The notes: a model not told the origin generated them from the sequence alone. A stretch of 64,000 bases of DNA from Tetragonia tetragonoides (GCA_038025085.1 CM076154.1:20098501-20162500), one strand, 5' to 3'. Positions 27,301-35,606 are shown, numbered from the stretch's first letter. Made by a program: numbers and translations.

Positions 27301-30300
27301 GATGTTTGTGTGATGTGCCACAGGGATAGTAAGAGTTGTGTGCATTTGTTTGTGATGTGTAATGTTGCCAGGTTACTGTGCGATAGGATATTTCATGGTG
27401 AACAGTTTGCTTGTCCTGCCACTGTCGGTCAGTTTATTCAGATGTGGTTTGTACATATGGGACGAGGAAAGGACGGAAAGTTGTTGTGGCGGTGTTTGGG
27501 TTTGGCTATCTTTTGGTGCCTTTGGCTGGAGAGGGACGCAAGAGTTTTTACTGGATTGGTCAGCTTGCTGGTTTTGTTTGGGATTGTGTCGTGTACTTGG
27601 CTGGACTCTGGGCCAAGGCGGCTGGGGGTTTTAGGGGAGTCTCCCCTACAGACATTCAGCGTGTTTGGAGTGATTTGATTTTTAGTTAGATTTGTTATTT
27701 CAATTTGAGGACTCCTTGTCCTCTAACTTTGTACTGGTTACTCTTTAAATCATTCATGAAAGTTCTTATCGAAAAAAATTAACAGAGCAAATATTTGAAA
27801 AGCACAGCATCTTTTATCCAGTTCACCACCTTTTCACTTTTTGATTCTGAAGAAATCATTCCTCGAAAGGAATTTCTTCTCTTGCTTCCAACAGGATTTG
27901 AATTTGAGACCAGGCAAGCCAATCCCGTACAACATCAACATTACCTCAGCCTCGAAAGAGGCTTCTGCTCAGGCGAGGTAAAAGGGGGAGGGGGGTCTTG
28001 TGGACGGAACCTTACTCATGTGAACAGAAAGGCTGTTTCCATTTGATCCTGATCAGAAGTGTGAGGTTTATCGGGAACTTCTGAATGAATAAGTAGTGCA
28101 AATAGGTGGATGAGCCATTTGATCTAGTCCATTATATTCCAAAAGCCGAAAAGTAGTGAACAATTTGGCTCCATTCAACCTAATCCACATATTTACTGCC
28201 ACATCACATCTGAACCAAATTGATTAAATGTAACAGATATACATCATAGGGTAGTCGTCCATGTATTACATGTGTATAATGGTGTGTTTTCCATTCCTTA
28301 GATTCTTTGTATTTTTTTGTTTCTGTTTTTGGGAAAACTAGATATTTATATTTTAAAGAGTCCTCTTCTTATTGATGCAGAGGGATGACCACTCATCTTA
28401 TCTTCTGTTGATTGTTATTTTCTTCAGGAGAAGAATAAGAAATATGTGAAATATATTACCAAATTTCATATGACTTGTGCTTAGCTTGTAAGAGGGCTGA
28501 GTGTTGACCTTGTACTGTCCTTCCATGGTCAATGGTTTGATTGGGTTTGCTCAGTAATAGTTCTAGTTTATTGTCACATGTTCACATAATAAAATGTTTG
28601 CCAAGTCGCAAATCTTTTTATTTCACGATGAGGCATCTAACACTTAAGATTCCTTTTCTTGAAGCTTAGGGAGAATTTTGTATTTACACTGACCCTGCCA
28701 TTTCTGGCATAGCTTGTAATTTTATTATTTGTATATGTCACCTTTTGCTAAGCCCTCATTCTCTTAAGTGAACTTTTAATTACAAATGTCATTTGCGAAT
28801 CCTTGCAGGAGAGCAAAAGTGGTCGACATGGAAAACCCATCAACATATTTTCAGTCGCCTCAGGACACTTGTAAGTGACATCTTTTTTTAACTATTTAAA
28901 CAAGTTCTGATTAGTCTTTCTATTATTATCCTTTACTTCCCTCTTCGCTTCTCCTCGTTTGCATACCATCATGCAATTTCACTTATCGTTGATTCTATTC
29001 TCTGTCGATAAGCTCACAACCACGGAATACACACTTCAAATATTATATCAAATACTGAAATAGTATCCTGAGAAAACATAACTAGTTAGAGGTACTAAAA
29101 CTATAGGGGGCATTTGAGAAGTGGGAATGAGAATTTGGCAGTTAGGGATGGGGATGGGGATGGGGATGGGGATGGGATTTGTCTTGGACGACTACGAATT
29201 TGTTAGTTAGTCCCATTTCCTTGTTTGAAATGTAGGTATTAGATTTGAGAATAGATCGAGAATTATAAAGTTAGTTTACCAAAATGCCATTTACAAAAAG
29301 AAAGAAAGAAATAAATAGAAAAACCAGAAAAGAACAGGCAAAACTAAAGGGCATGATATGACAATTAGACAAAGATTTATTCCCACCTCCATGTGCCAGC
29401 TCCCCTTTGGGATTAAAAACGTCGGAAAAGATTCCTTTTATACCCCATCCCTATCCCCCTCTATTCCCATCCCTTAAACCAAACATGAGATTTTAAAACT
29501 CTAATCCCTATCCGAACCTCTTACTCTCACTAAACAAACATTCCCTAAGTAAAACATGCTATAGCTTTACTTACTATAAATTCTTTGAAAAGCTTTTCTA
29601 ATATTTTTCTATTTGTAATTTATTTTACTACTTATGTGTTATGTCTGATGATGCTCTCTTCTTCTACAGATATGAACGCTTTCTCAAAATTATGATTCTA
29701 AGTGTCTTGAAGAACACTCATCGTCCTGTCAAGTTCTGGTTTATAAAAAATTACCTGTCTCCACAGTTCAAGGTTGTATAACTTCTCAGTTTTGTAGGGA
29801 CCTCTGAATCTGTATTACCAAGTAATACTATTTGATGCTCACATAAAAATTTAATTGCAGGACGTGATTCCTCATATGGCTCAAGAATACGGCTTTGATT
29901 ATGAATTGATAACATACAAGTGGCCTACATGGCTGCACAAACAGACTGAAAAGCAACGAATTATTTGGGCTTATAAAATATTGTTTCTTGATGTCATTTT
30001 CCCCCTTTCATTGGATAAGGTAAATTGTTTGTCTTTACTGTCGATGTGTGCTGCTTTTAATGTTTCTATTTGTGTTTGCCTTTGACTTGTCAAATATATC
30101 TGCTTACAATCTCGTTGAATTTGCAGGTTATATTTGTTGATGCAGACCAGGTTGTCAGGGCGGACCTTGGAGAGCTCTATGACATGGATATTAAAGGGAG
30201 ACCTCTTGCATATACACCATTCTGTGATAACAACAAAGATATGGATGGCTATCGATTTTGGAGACAAGTAGAACCTCATACTATTTGTAGTTAAAATTTC

Positions 30301-32235
30301 TGCCTAGTTATCTTGTGATGGTATAGTATAATGATTACTGATCGCATTTGTGTATTTCTGTGACAGGGATTTTGGAAGGAGCATTTACGAGGGAGACCCT
30401 ATCATATCAGGTAGAAATAAATGTCTTTAACTTCATGTTTGGCTTGTCTTTGTTGGAACAATCTCATGTACAGGTGCATCCTGCAGCGCTCTGTATGTTG
30501 TTGATCTGGCCCAATTCCGACAAACTGCAGCAGGAGACACTCTGAGAGTATTCTATGAAACTTTGAGCAAGGATCCTAATAGTCTTTCTAATCTGGACCA
30601 GGCAAGTTAAATGTGCTGCTAGTCACTTTATTGTAACTTTTTCTTTTAACCAGAAGTTACAACATTTTTTTTGCTCCTTTGAATTGCTAATCAATACTGC
30701 CTGCTTTCTGATATTTTGGAGGCTCAAATTTTTTTCAAATGAAATGACTGTGTGGTGAAGTTGGACATTCAATATTGCCTCCGTTAGTAATCTAATAAAT
30801 TTCAATGGTAGCGGTTCGTGAGGCAGCCATTGCTTTGGTAAGATAAATTGGGTTGGTCTTGGATTAGATCACACATGTTTATCTACTATGGAATATTCGT
30901 GCCATACATATAATATACGCATAGTGAGCTGCTTTACCCATTGCGATATTGCTTTCTGGAAGGAGCTTCACATGAGGCCAGGACACAAGGAAAATAAATC
31001 GAGTGGTATTGTGATATTCATGTTCAATAGATGTCCTTTTGCCGTATTTATTCCATCTCTTGATTCGAAAAGTTTGTCCATTTCCATGTTCCCACTTGTA
31101 ATTTCTGTGCTAGGGTTGCCAAATTCGCTGTACGCTCAGTTCGAGAAGGTAGTACAAATTCGCAGTTTACTCCTCGCAGAGAACTACATTCGCTAGGGGT
31201 ATTACATATGACTAGTTCGCTTATCTGGGATGGGCTAATTTTTGAATATTTACTTGCCAGATAGGAAGGAATAAAGAAGAAAGGGAAAAATAGTACAAAT
31301 TAGTAATAAAAAAAATCTAGAAGATGTTTCGTGGCTGAAATCATGGATGAAATAAGTCCAATCTGCTGTTTCTGGCCACTGTTTCTGGCCTACTAATAGT
31401 TCACCACTTCGAGAGTACTAGTAGTACGCCGGAGAACTGCGAACAGTACGTGGAGTACAGTTTGCAGTTCGCTGGGGGTATGAGAGAATTCGGTAACCCT
31501 ATCTGTGCTTTTCATCTACCTACCTATATGGACTTTTTAGTTTGTGACTTTTATATTCGAAACACTTCTATAAGCAGACAAAAAAACTGGGAATTAAGAA
31601 GGTTGTGTATTTGAATATAGCATTGTTAGCATTCATCTTTAAAGTTCAAGCTAAAACTGACTTTTCATGGTAGAAACCTGTGAATGTTAAGTTGATGCTT
31701 TTAAGGAAAAAAACATCCATCATGGGAAAATGGATAGATGGCCAGTTGTTTTCTCTGTCGGATACCTTTTTGTTCATGTTCATCATGCTGAAGATATTTT
31801 TGTTTCAGGACCTTCCAAACTACGCACAGCACACTGTTCCGATCTTCTCGCTCCCCAAAGAATGGCTATGGTGTGAGTCATGGTGTGGTAATTCTACAAA
31901 AGAAAAAGCGAAAACCATTGACCTTTGCAATAATCCAATGACTAAAGAGCCAAAGCTTCAGGTATCGTATCATAACCATACCTGTTCATCTTATAACTGG
32001 TTGGTCAGATATCTAGTTCTTTTTTCATCCCCTGCTCCTTTTTGACATACAGGGTGCCAGAAGAATTGTAGCCGAGTGGACAGATCTTGACCTGGAGGCT
32101 AGACGATTAACTTCTAAAATCACAGGTGAAGATATGAATACCCTTGAGCCAACAGTACCATTGCCTTCTCAATCTGAGAGTCCAAAAACTGAAGACGCCT
32201 CATCCGAAAGTGCTGAGTGGAAAGCAGAGCTATGA
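395..32235 (+). CDS. UGGT: UDP-glucose:glycoprotein glucosyltransferase (UGGT), 5'-partial, 33 exons in window
   Basis: ER-lumen enzyme that transfers glucose from UDP-glucose to N-glycans of misfolded glycoproteins, returning them to the calnexin/calreticulin cycle (EBS1 in Arabidopsis). Exons in phase: 395-468, 2326-2422, 2505-2617, 2773-2888, 7817-7874, 8571-8723, 8826-8924, 9026-9184, 9308-9376, 12818-12897, 13185-13347, 15974-16108, 16253-16358, 16451-16545, 16651-16763, 16923-17133, 17359-17427, 17720-17865, 20010-20111, 20569-20716, 24784-24840, 24918-25048, 25520-25608, 25729-26081, 26283-26378, 28809-28870, 29670-29772, 29861-30019, 30127-30267, 30367-30410, 30487-30601, 31809-31961, 32053-32235. 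They join to about 1,329 residues without a stop or frameshift. Plant UGGT is about 1,610 residues, so the signal peptide and first thioredoxin-like part lie upstream. Recognisable stretches include [18 protein letters not shown] at the first exon and [12 protein letters not shown] near the end. The protein ends EWKAEL, a KAEL tail as I remember for plant UGGT, in the place of an HDEL-type ER signal. Despite heavy TE load in introns the frame is intact, so the gene looks functional. Confidence 0.95.
819..2178 (-). mobile_element. LINE (L1-type) 5'-truncated copy in UGGT intron 1, minus strand
   Basis: A T-run at 828-835 (poly-A of the minus strand) is followed by the reverse complement of the LINE 3' end seen repeatedly in this window. 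Minus-strand frames at 1432-1738 resemble the segment upstream of the reverse-transcriptase zinc-binding domain of the copy at 17922-18982, with several frame breaks. A 13 bp direct repeat AAGGTAGTACAAA flanks it at 806-818 and 2179-2191 (9 bases separate the left copy from the T-run). The part from about 1870 to 2178 is not clearly LINE and may be an extra insert. Confidence 0.65.
2985..3100 (+). repeat. SINE 3'-end fragment
   Basis: The segment holds the motif order GCTGCGTACACCCAACCCCCCT, then GGGAGCCTC and TTTGAGGCA, the same order as 7600-7690 and, inverted, 27890-28030. This resembles the widespread plant Au/TS-type SINE 3' region. The Pol III head is not evident, so this is a truncated or decayed copy in UGGT intron 4. 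Confidence 0.5.
3400..3850 (+). mobile_element. Degenerate LINE remnant
   Basis: Plus-strand sequence resembles the C-terminal zinc-binding end of the LINE family (a tract like TTGGCATAATGC...TGGTGCCTTTGGTTAGAAAGGAATG corresponds to the 'LW...WCIWLERN' part of better copies). Frames are broken throughout and no TSD was found, so this is an old copy; the ends are approximate. Confidence 0.55.
3905..4668 (-). mobile_element. Degenerate LINE remnant, minus strand
   Basis: Begins with the reverse complement of a LINE 3' end (TTTTTTAGATAAGC) and runs to a match with the 5' edge of the 17922-18982 copy (CATCCCAACCATTTGGCAAAAGAC near 4636-4660). The intermediate block near 4080-4140 corresponds to the zinc-binding region. 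Multiple stops; no TSD recognised. Confidence 0.55.
5552..6028 (+). mobile_element. 5'-truncated LINE with 18 bp TSD
   Basis: A 477 bp copy encoding the reverse-transcriptase zinc-binding tail ([19 protein letters not shown]) followed by the family 3' end ATTAATAAAATTTTTTCTTATC and a short A-tail. Flanked by the 18 bp duplication AAAATATTGGAACGTATT at 5534-5551 and 6029-6046. Inserted in the same orientation as UGGT, in its 4.9 kb intron 4. Confidence 0.85.
6310..6965 (+). mobile_element. Degenerate LINE copy
   Basis: Plus-strand LINE tail with the [12 protein letters not shown] start near 6350, a zinc-binding stretch ([21 protein letters not shown]) near 6480-6545 and the GGACTTTTTGTCC 3' motif near 6897-6911. 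Frames are broken and no TSD was found. Confidence 0.65.
6985..7255 (+). repeat. GGGTCG-rich repeat with internal duplication
   Basis: Contains GGGTCG iterations at about 7001-7018 and a repeated module (CAGGTTGGGTCGGG, then AACTT and GGATTTGGGTCATC-like) at about 6990-7045 and again at 7130-7165. Similar GACCCG/CGGGTC wording recurs at 23900-24030. Such tracts are common cores of plant hAT-type MITEs, but I could not define TIRs here. Confidence 0.5.
7548..7700 (+). mobile_element. Au-like SINE copy
   Basis: Contains GGGGTAAGGCTGCGAACAAC, a C-run, CCTAGGTGGGAGCCTC, TTTGGAGGCACTGGGGTAATG and a GTTGATGGTG tail. The order matches the conserved 3' half of the Au/TS-type plant SINE family, whose usual text is GGGGTAAGGCTGCGTAC. 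The tRNA-like head is poorly preserved. Confidence 0.55.
8925..8926 (+). other. GC 5' splice site of UGGT intron 7
   Basis: The exon ends TCTTGAG-like sequence directly followed by GCAAGT, and the next exon starts at 9026 after a TACAG acceptor. Joining here gives [21 protein letters not shown], which fits the family and keeps phase 0. The nearest GT (8929) would shift the frame. This matches the AG|GCAAGT consensus of plant GC-AG introns. Confidence 0.8.
9830..10900 (-). mobile_element. LINE fragment, minus strand (reverse-transcriptase C-terminal region)
   Basis: On the minus strand 10648-10845 reads ...[24 protein letters not shown], which is the '...LWVKWV..VYL' motif typical of L1-type reverse transcriptases upstream of the zinc-binding domain. 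Sequence further left (9830-10640) continues in the same orientation with broken frames. It lies in UGGT intron 9 (9377-12817). Ends are approximate. Confidence 0.6.
10945..11458 (+). mobile_element. LINE fragment, plus strand
   Basis: Encodes [20 protein letters not shown] and [20 protein letters not shown], the zinc-binding part of the LINE, followed by a T9/G14 homopolymer block (about 11142-11168) and a decayed 3' end. It abuts the oppositely oriented LINE at 9830-10900. Confidence 0.65.
11500..11650 (+). mobile_element. tRNA-derived SINE head with Pol III A and B boxes
   Basis: An A-box-like TAGCTCAGCAT at 11516-11526 and a perfect B box GGTTCAAGTCC at 11552-11562 sit about 36 bases apart, as in tRNA genes. 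A tRNA-unrelated body follows (CCACTGGAGGTTTTCCTGG...). There is no cloverleaf 3' half, so this is a SINE and not a tRNA gene. Confidence 0.65.
11668..12222 (-). mobile_element. LINE reverse-transcriptase fragment between 27 bp direct repeats
   Basis: Minus-strand 11654-11860 encodes [20 protein letters not shown]...WISRHLS, the 'PFRYLGVPL..W..R.LS' motif of L1-type reverse transcriptase. The fragment is flanked by 27 bp direct repeats (11641-11667 and 12223-12249, two mismatches, core AGATCACTTATAAAATG). No poly-A is seen at the repeat edge, so the duplication may not be an ordinary TSD. Confidence 0.6.
13900..14099 (+). mobile_element. Old LINE fragment
   Basis: Short degenerate segment similar to the 'PLKV.AFV....R.N..NMLLRR' part of the LINE (13965-14030). 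A younger copy is inserted immediately downstream. Confidence 0.45.
14118..14702 (+). mobile_element. 5'-truncated LINE with 18 bp TSD
   Basis: A 585 bp copy encoding [20 protein letters not shown] and [19 protein letters not shown], ending in ATTAATAAAATTTTCTCTTAAC plus A-tail. TSD GTGACATAGGTTCTTTGA at 14100-14117 and 14703-14720 is perfect. The copy lies in UGGT intron 11 (13348-15973), same strand as the gene. Confidence 0.88.
17922..18982 (-). mobile_element. Best-preserved 5'-truncated LINE, minus strand, 19 bp TSD
   Basis: The minus strand carries an uninterrupted 326-codon ORF (18985-18005). It includes [20 protein letters not shown], then [20 protein letters not shown], then the zinc-binding-type [16 protein letters not shown] and [15 protein letters not shown]. 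This is the C-terminal end of an L1-type ORF2, with no polymerase core. The 3' end is the T-run at 17921-17937. TSD CATTTTACTATAATACCTT at 17903-17921 and 18983-19001 is perfect. The intact frame and TSD mark a recent insertion in UGGT intron 18. It is a TE fragment, not a host gene. Confidence 0.93.
19275..19350 (-). mobile_element. LINE 3'-end remnant
   Basis: T-run followed by AATAAGAAAAGGAATTATATTC and a tract like GTCCTC, the reverse complement of a LINE 3' terminus. Only about 75 bp can be recognised. Confidence 0.4.
19622..19830 (+). mobile_element. LINE fragment
   Basis: Plus-strand fragment matching the zinc-binding end of the LINE ([10 protein letters not shown], then GGGTGGGAAGGAGAAG and GTGCGTTTGGTTGGAGGGGAATGC). 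Frames are broken; no TSD. Confidence 0.5.
22730..24560. repeat. Minisatellite, about 43 bp unit, roughly 20 copies
   Basis: Diverged direct repeats of a unit reading roughly TCTAATAGTTCATAAGCGAT then AAACGTAAGGTTCATTTAAAATAG. The array is interrupted by a Stowaway MITE (22897-23150) and by about 480 bp of other DNA (about 23560-24045) that includes a CCCGAC-rich tract. Unit lengths run about 40-46 bp, too irregular and without spacers for CRISPR, which is not expected here. Confidence 0.85.
22897..23150. mobile_element. Stowaway-type MITE, TA target site
   Basis: 254 bp element with ends CTCTCTCCGTCCCAGACAAA and TTTGTTTGGGACGGAAGGAG, inverted repeats of the 'CTCCCTCCGTCCC' Stowaway (Tc1/mariner) kind, with TA at 22895-22896 and 23151-23152. 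It split a copy of the minisatellite unit, so it is younger than the array. Confidence 0.9.
25189..25446. mobile_element. Stowaway-type MITE, TA target site
   Basis: 258 bp with termini CTCCCTTCGTTCCAAATTGA and TCAATTTGGAACGGAGGGAG, TA on both sides. It sits in UGGT intron 22 (25049-25519). Confidence 0.92.
26930..27777 (+). mobile_element. 5'-truncated LINE with 18 bp TSD
   Basis: 848 bp; starts within [21 protein letters not shown], continues to [15 protein letters not shown] and the zinc-binding end ([12 protein letters not shown]), with a GGACTCCTTGTCCTC motif and A-tail at 27772-27778. TSD ATTAACAGAGC(T/A)AATATT at 26912-26929 and 27778-27795 (one mismatch). Frames are broken, so this is an older copy. 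In UGGT intron 25. Confidence 0.82.
27890..28040 (-). mobile_element. Au-like SINE copy, minus strand
   Basis: The reverse complement shows GTAAGGTTCCGTCCACAAG, a C-rich stretch, GAAGCCTCTTTCGAGGCTGA and a GGTAATGTTGATGTTGT tail, in the same order as the copy at 7548-7700. A tRNA-like head is not clear. Confidence 0.5.
28809..32235 (+). CDS. UGGT: UGGT C-terminal glucosyltransferase domain (GT24), exons 26-33
   Basis: These eight exons encode the last 320 or so residues, the family-24 glycosyltransferase fold that is the most conserved part of UGGT. It opens with [19 protein letters not shown]. The metal/UDP-binding DxD motif is visible as FVDADQ at the start of exon 30127-30267 (about residues 1123-1125 of the visible protein). 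Other family landmarks are the ITYKWP and [18 protein letters not shown] stretches, [22 protein letters not shown] and the Cys-containing [11 protein letters not shown]. All expected catalytic motifs are present. The tail after GARRIVAEW is acidic, Ser/Pro-rich and variable, and ends KAEL. Confidence 0.93.
29105..29545. mobile_element. MITE-like element with terminal inverted repeats
   Basis: Ends GGGGGCATTTGAGAAGTG and, inverted, AGGGAATGTTTGTTTAGTG are alike, as in Tourist/PIF-Harbinger MITEs. The interior holds a (GGGGAT)n run at 29145-29177. A clean 3 bp target duplication was not seen. In UGGT intron 26. Confidence 0.55.
30602..30603 (+). other. GC 5' splice site of UGGT intron 31
   Basis: The exon ends at CCAG (30601), followed by GCAAGT; the next exon begins GACCTTCC at 31809. 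The junction gives [12 protein letters not shown], a strongly conserved UGGT sequence, in phase 0. No GT donor nearby keeps the frame. Confidence 0.82.
31111..31501. mobile_element. hAT-type MITE with 7-8 bp TSD
   Basis: 391 bp element in UGGT intron 31. Left end TAGGGTTGCCAAATTCGCTG, right end inverted TAGGGTTACCGAATTCTCTC. Flanks TTCTGTGC (31103-31110) and TCTGTGC (31502-31508) give a 7 bp match consistent with a slightly decayed 8 bp hAT duplication. The interior has repeated GTTCGC/GCGAAC words. Confidence 0.78.
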
Positions 32236-32747
32236 GTGTCATGGAGGAATGGCTCGTTTGCTGATAAAAATCCGAGTTGTTACATCTCCAGATTGCATGT
32301 TGTATACAGGAAGCATGATTCGGCAATCGTTGGCTCGTTGGCTACTCACATGTTTCAAAAGCGCATGTTGCCTATTCTGGTATAGTAACCACCCATTGAT
32401 TGAAAAGTGTAATGCTTGAGCCATTATATGGTCCATGCTAAAAAGCATAGAGTTAACTCACTATTTTGTTAGCATAGACAATTTTTTAGGTAGGTTTTAT
32501 TGAGGTCATTTTACACACATTAAGAGAGCTAGAAATCCCCAAAAACATGATATAGAAATTACTGAATATATTGGATGTATCTGCGGCTGCTCATAATATA
32601 AAATTGTAATGCTCATTATGTTTTGCTCCTTTGTGAAACAGTGAAGGTTTTTTCCCTTAACGTGTTTAAAAGAGCTTCATGTTTAAAAGAGCTAACTTCC
32701 CTGCACAACAAACTTGAGCGGGGACACAATATAAGCAATGTGGTTTC

Positions 32748-32753
32748 AATAAA
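32748..32753 (+). terminator. Candidate poly(A) signal of UGGT
   Basis: An AATAAA hexamer lies about 510 bases after the UGGT stop codon (32233-32235) and just before the TRIM element. The 32236-32830 stretch holds no ORF of note and is read as 3' UTR and spacer. Plant poly(A) signals are loose, so an upstream AT-rich site near 32590-32610 is also possible. Confidence 0.3.
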
Positions 32754-32830
32754 GAGTAATAAGGTGACTCACGTGACTATACAACAGTTATTACTATATT
32801 ATTAAACCAATAATTAAACCACGTCCTAAC

Positions 32831-33849
32831 TATTAGGAAATATTATTCTAGTATTTTTAGGAATATTATTCTAGTATTTTTAGGAATATTATTCTAGAGT
32901 TTCCATAACACTAGTACTCTTGTACCTATAAATAGGGATCTATTATATCAACAATAATCAAGCATTCTATTATCTTACATGGTATCCGAGCGGCTACTTT
33001 CCTGATAGCTTTAAAAAAAAATCGCTTCCGCTAAGCCGCCGAATAGCAACCTTTAACCATCCGACGCACTACTCGATTTATTTTTTTAATACCCACACAA
33101 ATTAGTTTTAAGTTTCCTAGATTAAATTCAATTTCGTTGATCTCCACCACTAAATATGGACCATTGATCTTAATTTCTACCCTACTTATTCAAAACTCAG
33201 ATCACATCAGGTTCGCACGTCCCTAGCTATGTCGTTCGCCGCTTGTAATCCTGTCGCTGCAGACCGCTGTTCGCCGCCTGCACTACTTGTCGCCGCCGTC
33301 CTCCGCCTGCACTACTGTCGCTGCCGCCCTCCGCCTGCACTACTGCCGCCGCCGACCGTTGTCCGCCGCCTGCACTACTGTCGCCGACCGCCGCCTGCAC
33401 TATTGTCGCCGTCGATCGTCGCTGCCAACCGCCAAGCGCCGACCCCTGGTACTCCGTGATCTGCTGCTGTCAATCCCTATAGTCTTCCGCTGACGCGTTC
33501 TTTCCCCTTGCTCACGGTTGGCTATGAAGCGATTGGCAACACGAGAGTTTTGTTTCGGCTAGATTTCATACTTGGTTGAACTTTAAAATCTGCATGTTTA
33601 CTATAGTGTTTTTCAATTATGTCTTTTGTAACCTCCAATCGTAGCGTCCGTTCATCTACCGCTACGATTGCGGGGGAGTATTAGGGAATACTATTCTAGT
33701 ACTATTAGGAATATTATTCTAGTACTATTAGAATATTATTCTAGTATTATTAGGAATATTATTCTAGAGTTTCCATAGCAGTAGTACTCTTGTACCTATA
33801 AATAGGGATCAATTACATCAATAATAATCAAGCATTCTATTATCTCACA
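32831..33849 (+). mobile_element. TRIM (short LTR retrotransposon) with 5 bp TSD
   Basis: 5' LTR 32831-32979 and 3' LTR 33679-33849 share TATTAGG(G)AATA... and ...TCTATTATCT(T/C)ACA. Each has a CTATAAATAGGG TATA-like box. A tRNA-iMet-like primer site TGGTATCCGAGC follows the 5' LTR (32980-32991), and a purine tract GCGGGGGAG precedes the 3' LTR (33670-33678). TSD CTAAC at 32826-32830 and 33850-33854. The internal 700 bp encodes no gag or pol, and holds a tandem CGCCTGCACTACTGTCGC-type repeat (33270-33420). LTR ends are TA..CA, not TG..CA. It lies about 600 bp after the UGGT stop. Confidence 0.9.
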
Positions 33850-34179
33850 CTAACCACGTTGATCTAGGTAATTTTTAGCACAAAAACTCGTATAAGGTGG
33901 CCTCAAAGTGAGGTCATTTATACAAGCATGAGACTTAATGTAGACTATCTTTAATGTGCTTATTACTTTAGCCAAAACACAAGCATTTCTTTGCTCGTCA
34001 AAAAGAGGGTGCAAGTGAATAGCGACCGATGCACCCCCTACTAAATCATGTTCGGACTCTCGTATTCAATAGGGAACATATCAGACTAGTTGAACAACCA
34101 GCGCAAGCACTGGCCCCGTCAATGTAGCACCAACAAGAGGCTAGTATAGTTCCTAGAATCCAGCAGACACAAGGCATGG

Positions 34180-34262
34180 GGGAAATGGGGATTCGAACCC
34201 ATAACCTTGCCTTGCCAAACCACTTGGGAGTGAACTTGAAACCACTAAACCACCACCCTTAT
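34180..34262 (-). mobile_element. tRNA-like SINE fragment, minus strand
   Basis: Reverse complement has an A box TGGTTTAGTGG and B box GGTTCGAATCC about 50 bases apart. Both fit Pol III consensus, but the spacing and lack of an acceptor stem argue for a SINE and not a tRNA gene. Confidence 0.5.
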
Positions 34263-34365
34263 TGGTAAAACACAAGCATCTCTTGCCCCCCACCTTTCCA
34301 TCCCCTTTTCCTATGCCAATACCATATCCTAAAGATATCCTTAAATATGACTTTTTCACCATTAA

Positions 34366-34961
<596 letters not shown>

Positions 34962-35079
34962 TAACTTGTAAAAATGTATAAATTTCTCCAATCCAAACGA
35001 GTTATTGATAGATTCATCTTAAATCGTATTTTTCAAAAGTCATATTTTCACAATTTTTTACATTTATATAACAACTTGT

Positions 35080-35215
35080 CTTGTGTGAGACAAACTCATA
35101 GAAAATGGGGCCACTTTAGAATTATAGGGGTCACTTATTATGAGTCTCGACCTTTGTTCCACTAAAAAGTGACCCCCTCATCTTATAAAAAGTTAGGCTA
35201 AGACCGTTTTAAACA
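35080..35215 (+). repeat. Dispersed GTGACC repeat family, copy 1
   Basis: Reads TTGTGTGAGACAAACTCATAG, then GGGGTCACTTATTATGAGTC, then AAAAAGTGACCCCCTCATC and AAGACCGTTTTAAACAA. Related copies are at about 54770-54885, 56735-56805, 57605-57755 and 58010-58180, in both orientations. No TIRs were defined. Confidence 0.65.
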
Positions 35216-35347
35216 AATTTTTGTGTTCATATAATTACATTTGTATATGGTCAAAGTGATGTCTTGAATGGAAAAGTATAAGTCTAAGAGTAATCTGAGG
35301 AAGTATATACGGAGATCGATAAGATTTTTGTTTTCAAATAAGTTTAG

Positions 35348-35606
35348 GGTGTGTCTTTTTTCACGTATTTTTCCTGATTCCTACTGATTGAGTAAGGTCT
35401 TGCTACCGATTTCTACTAACTGAGTAAGGTCCTGCCACTGAATTCCACTGATTCAATAAGGAACTACCACTGATTCTGTGAGTAGGAATGTGGGACATGC
35501 CACTTATTCTTACTGATTGAGTAAGGTGTTATTACTGATTCCTACTGATTGAGTAAGGTCTTGCCACTGATTGAGTAAGGTCCAATAAGTGGAAAAAAAC
35601 ACCCCT
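35348..35606. mobile_element. MITE-like element with ACTGATTGAGTAAGGT tandem core
   Basis: Ends GGGTGTGTCTTTTTTCAC and inverted AGGGGTGTTTTTTTCCACTT are alike. The core is about six imperfect copies of CCTACTGATTGAGTAAGGTC. The target duplication is unclear. Confidence 0.55.

Noticed and set aside
30474..30486. Alternative UGGT acceptor at 30473 adding 13 bases
   Set aside because: It would break the frame; the acceptor at 30485-30486 restores the conserved [10 protein letters not shown] junction.
33229..33493. Pro/Leu/Cys-rich ORFs near 33.3 kb as a gene
   Set aside because: They arise from the CGCCTGCACTACTGTCGC repeat in the TRIM interior, between its PBS and purine tract.
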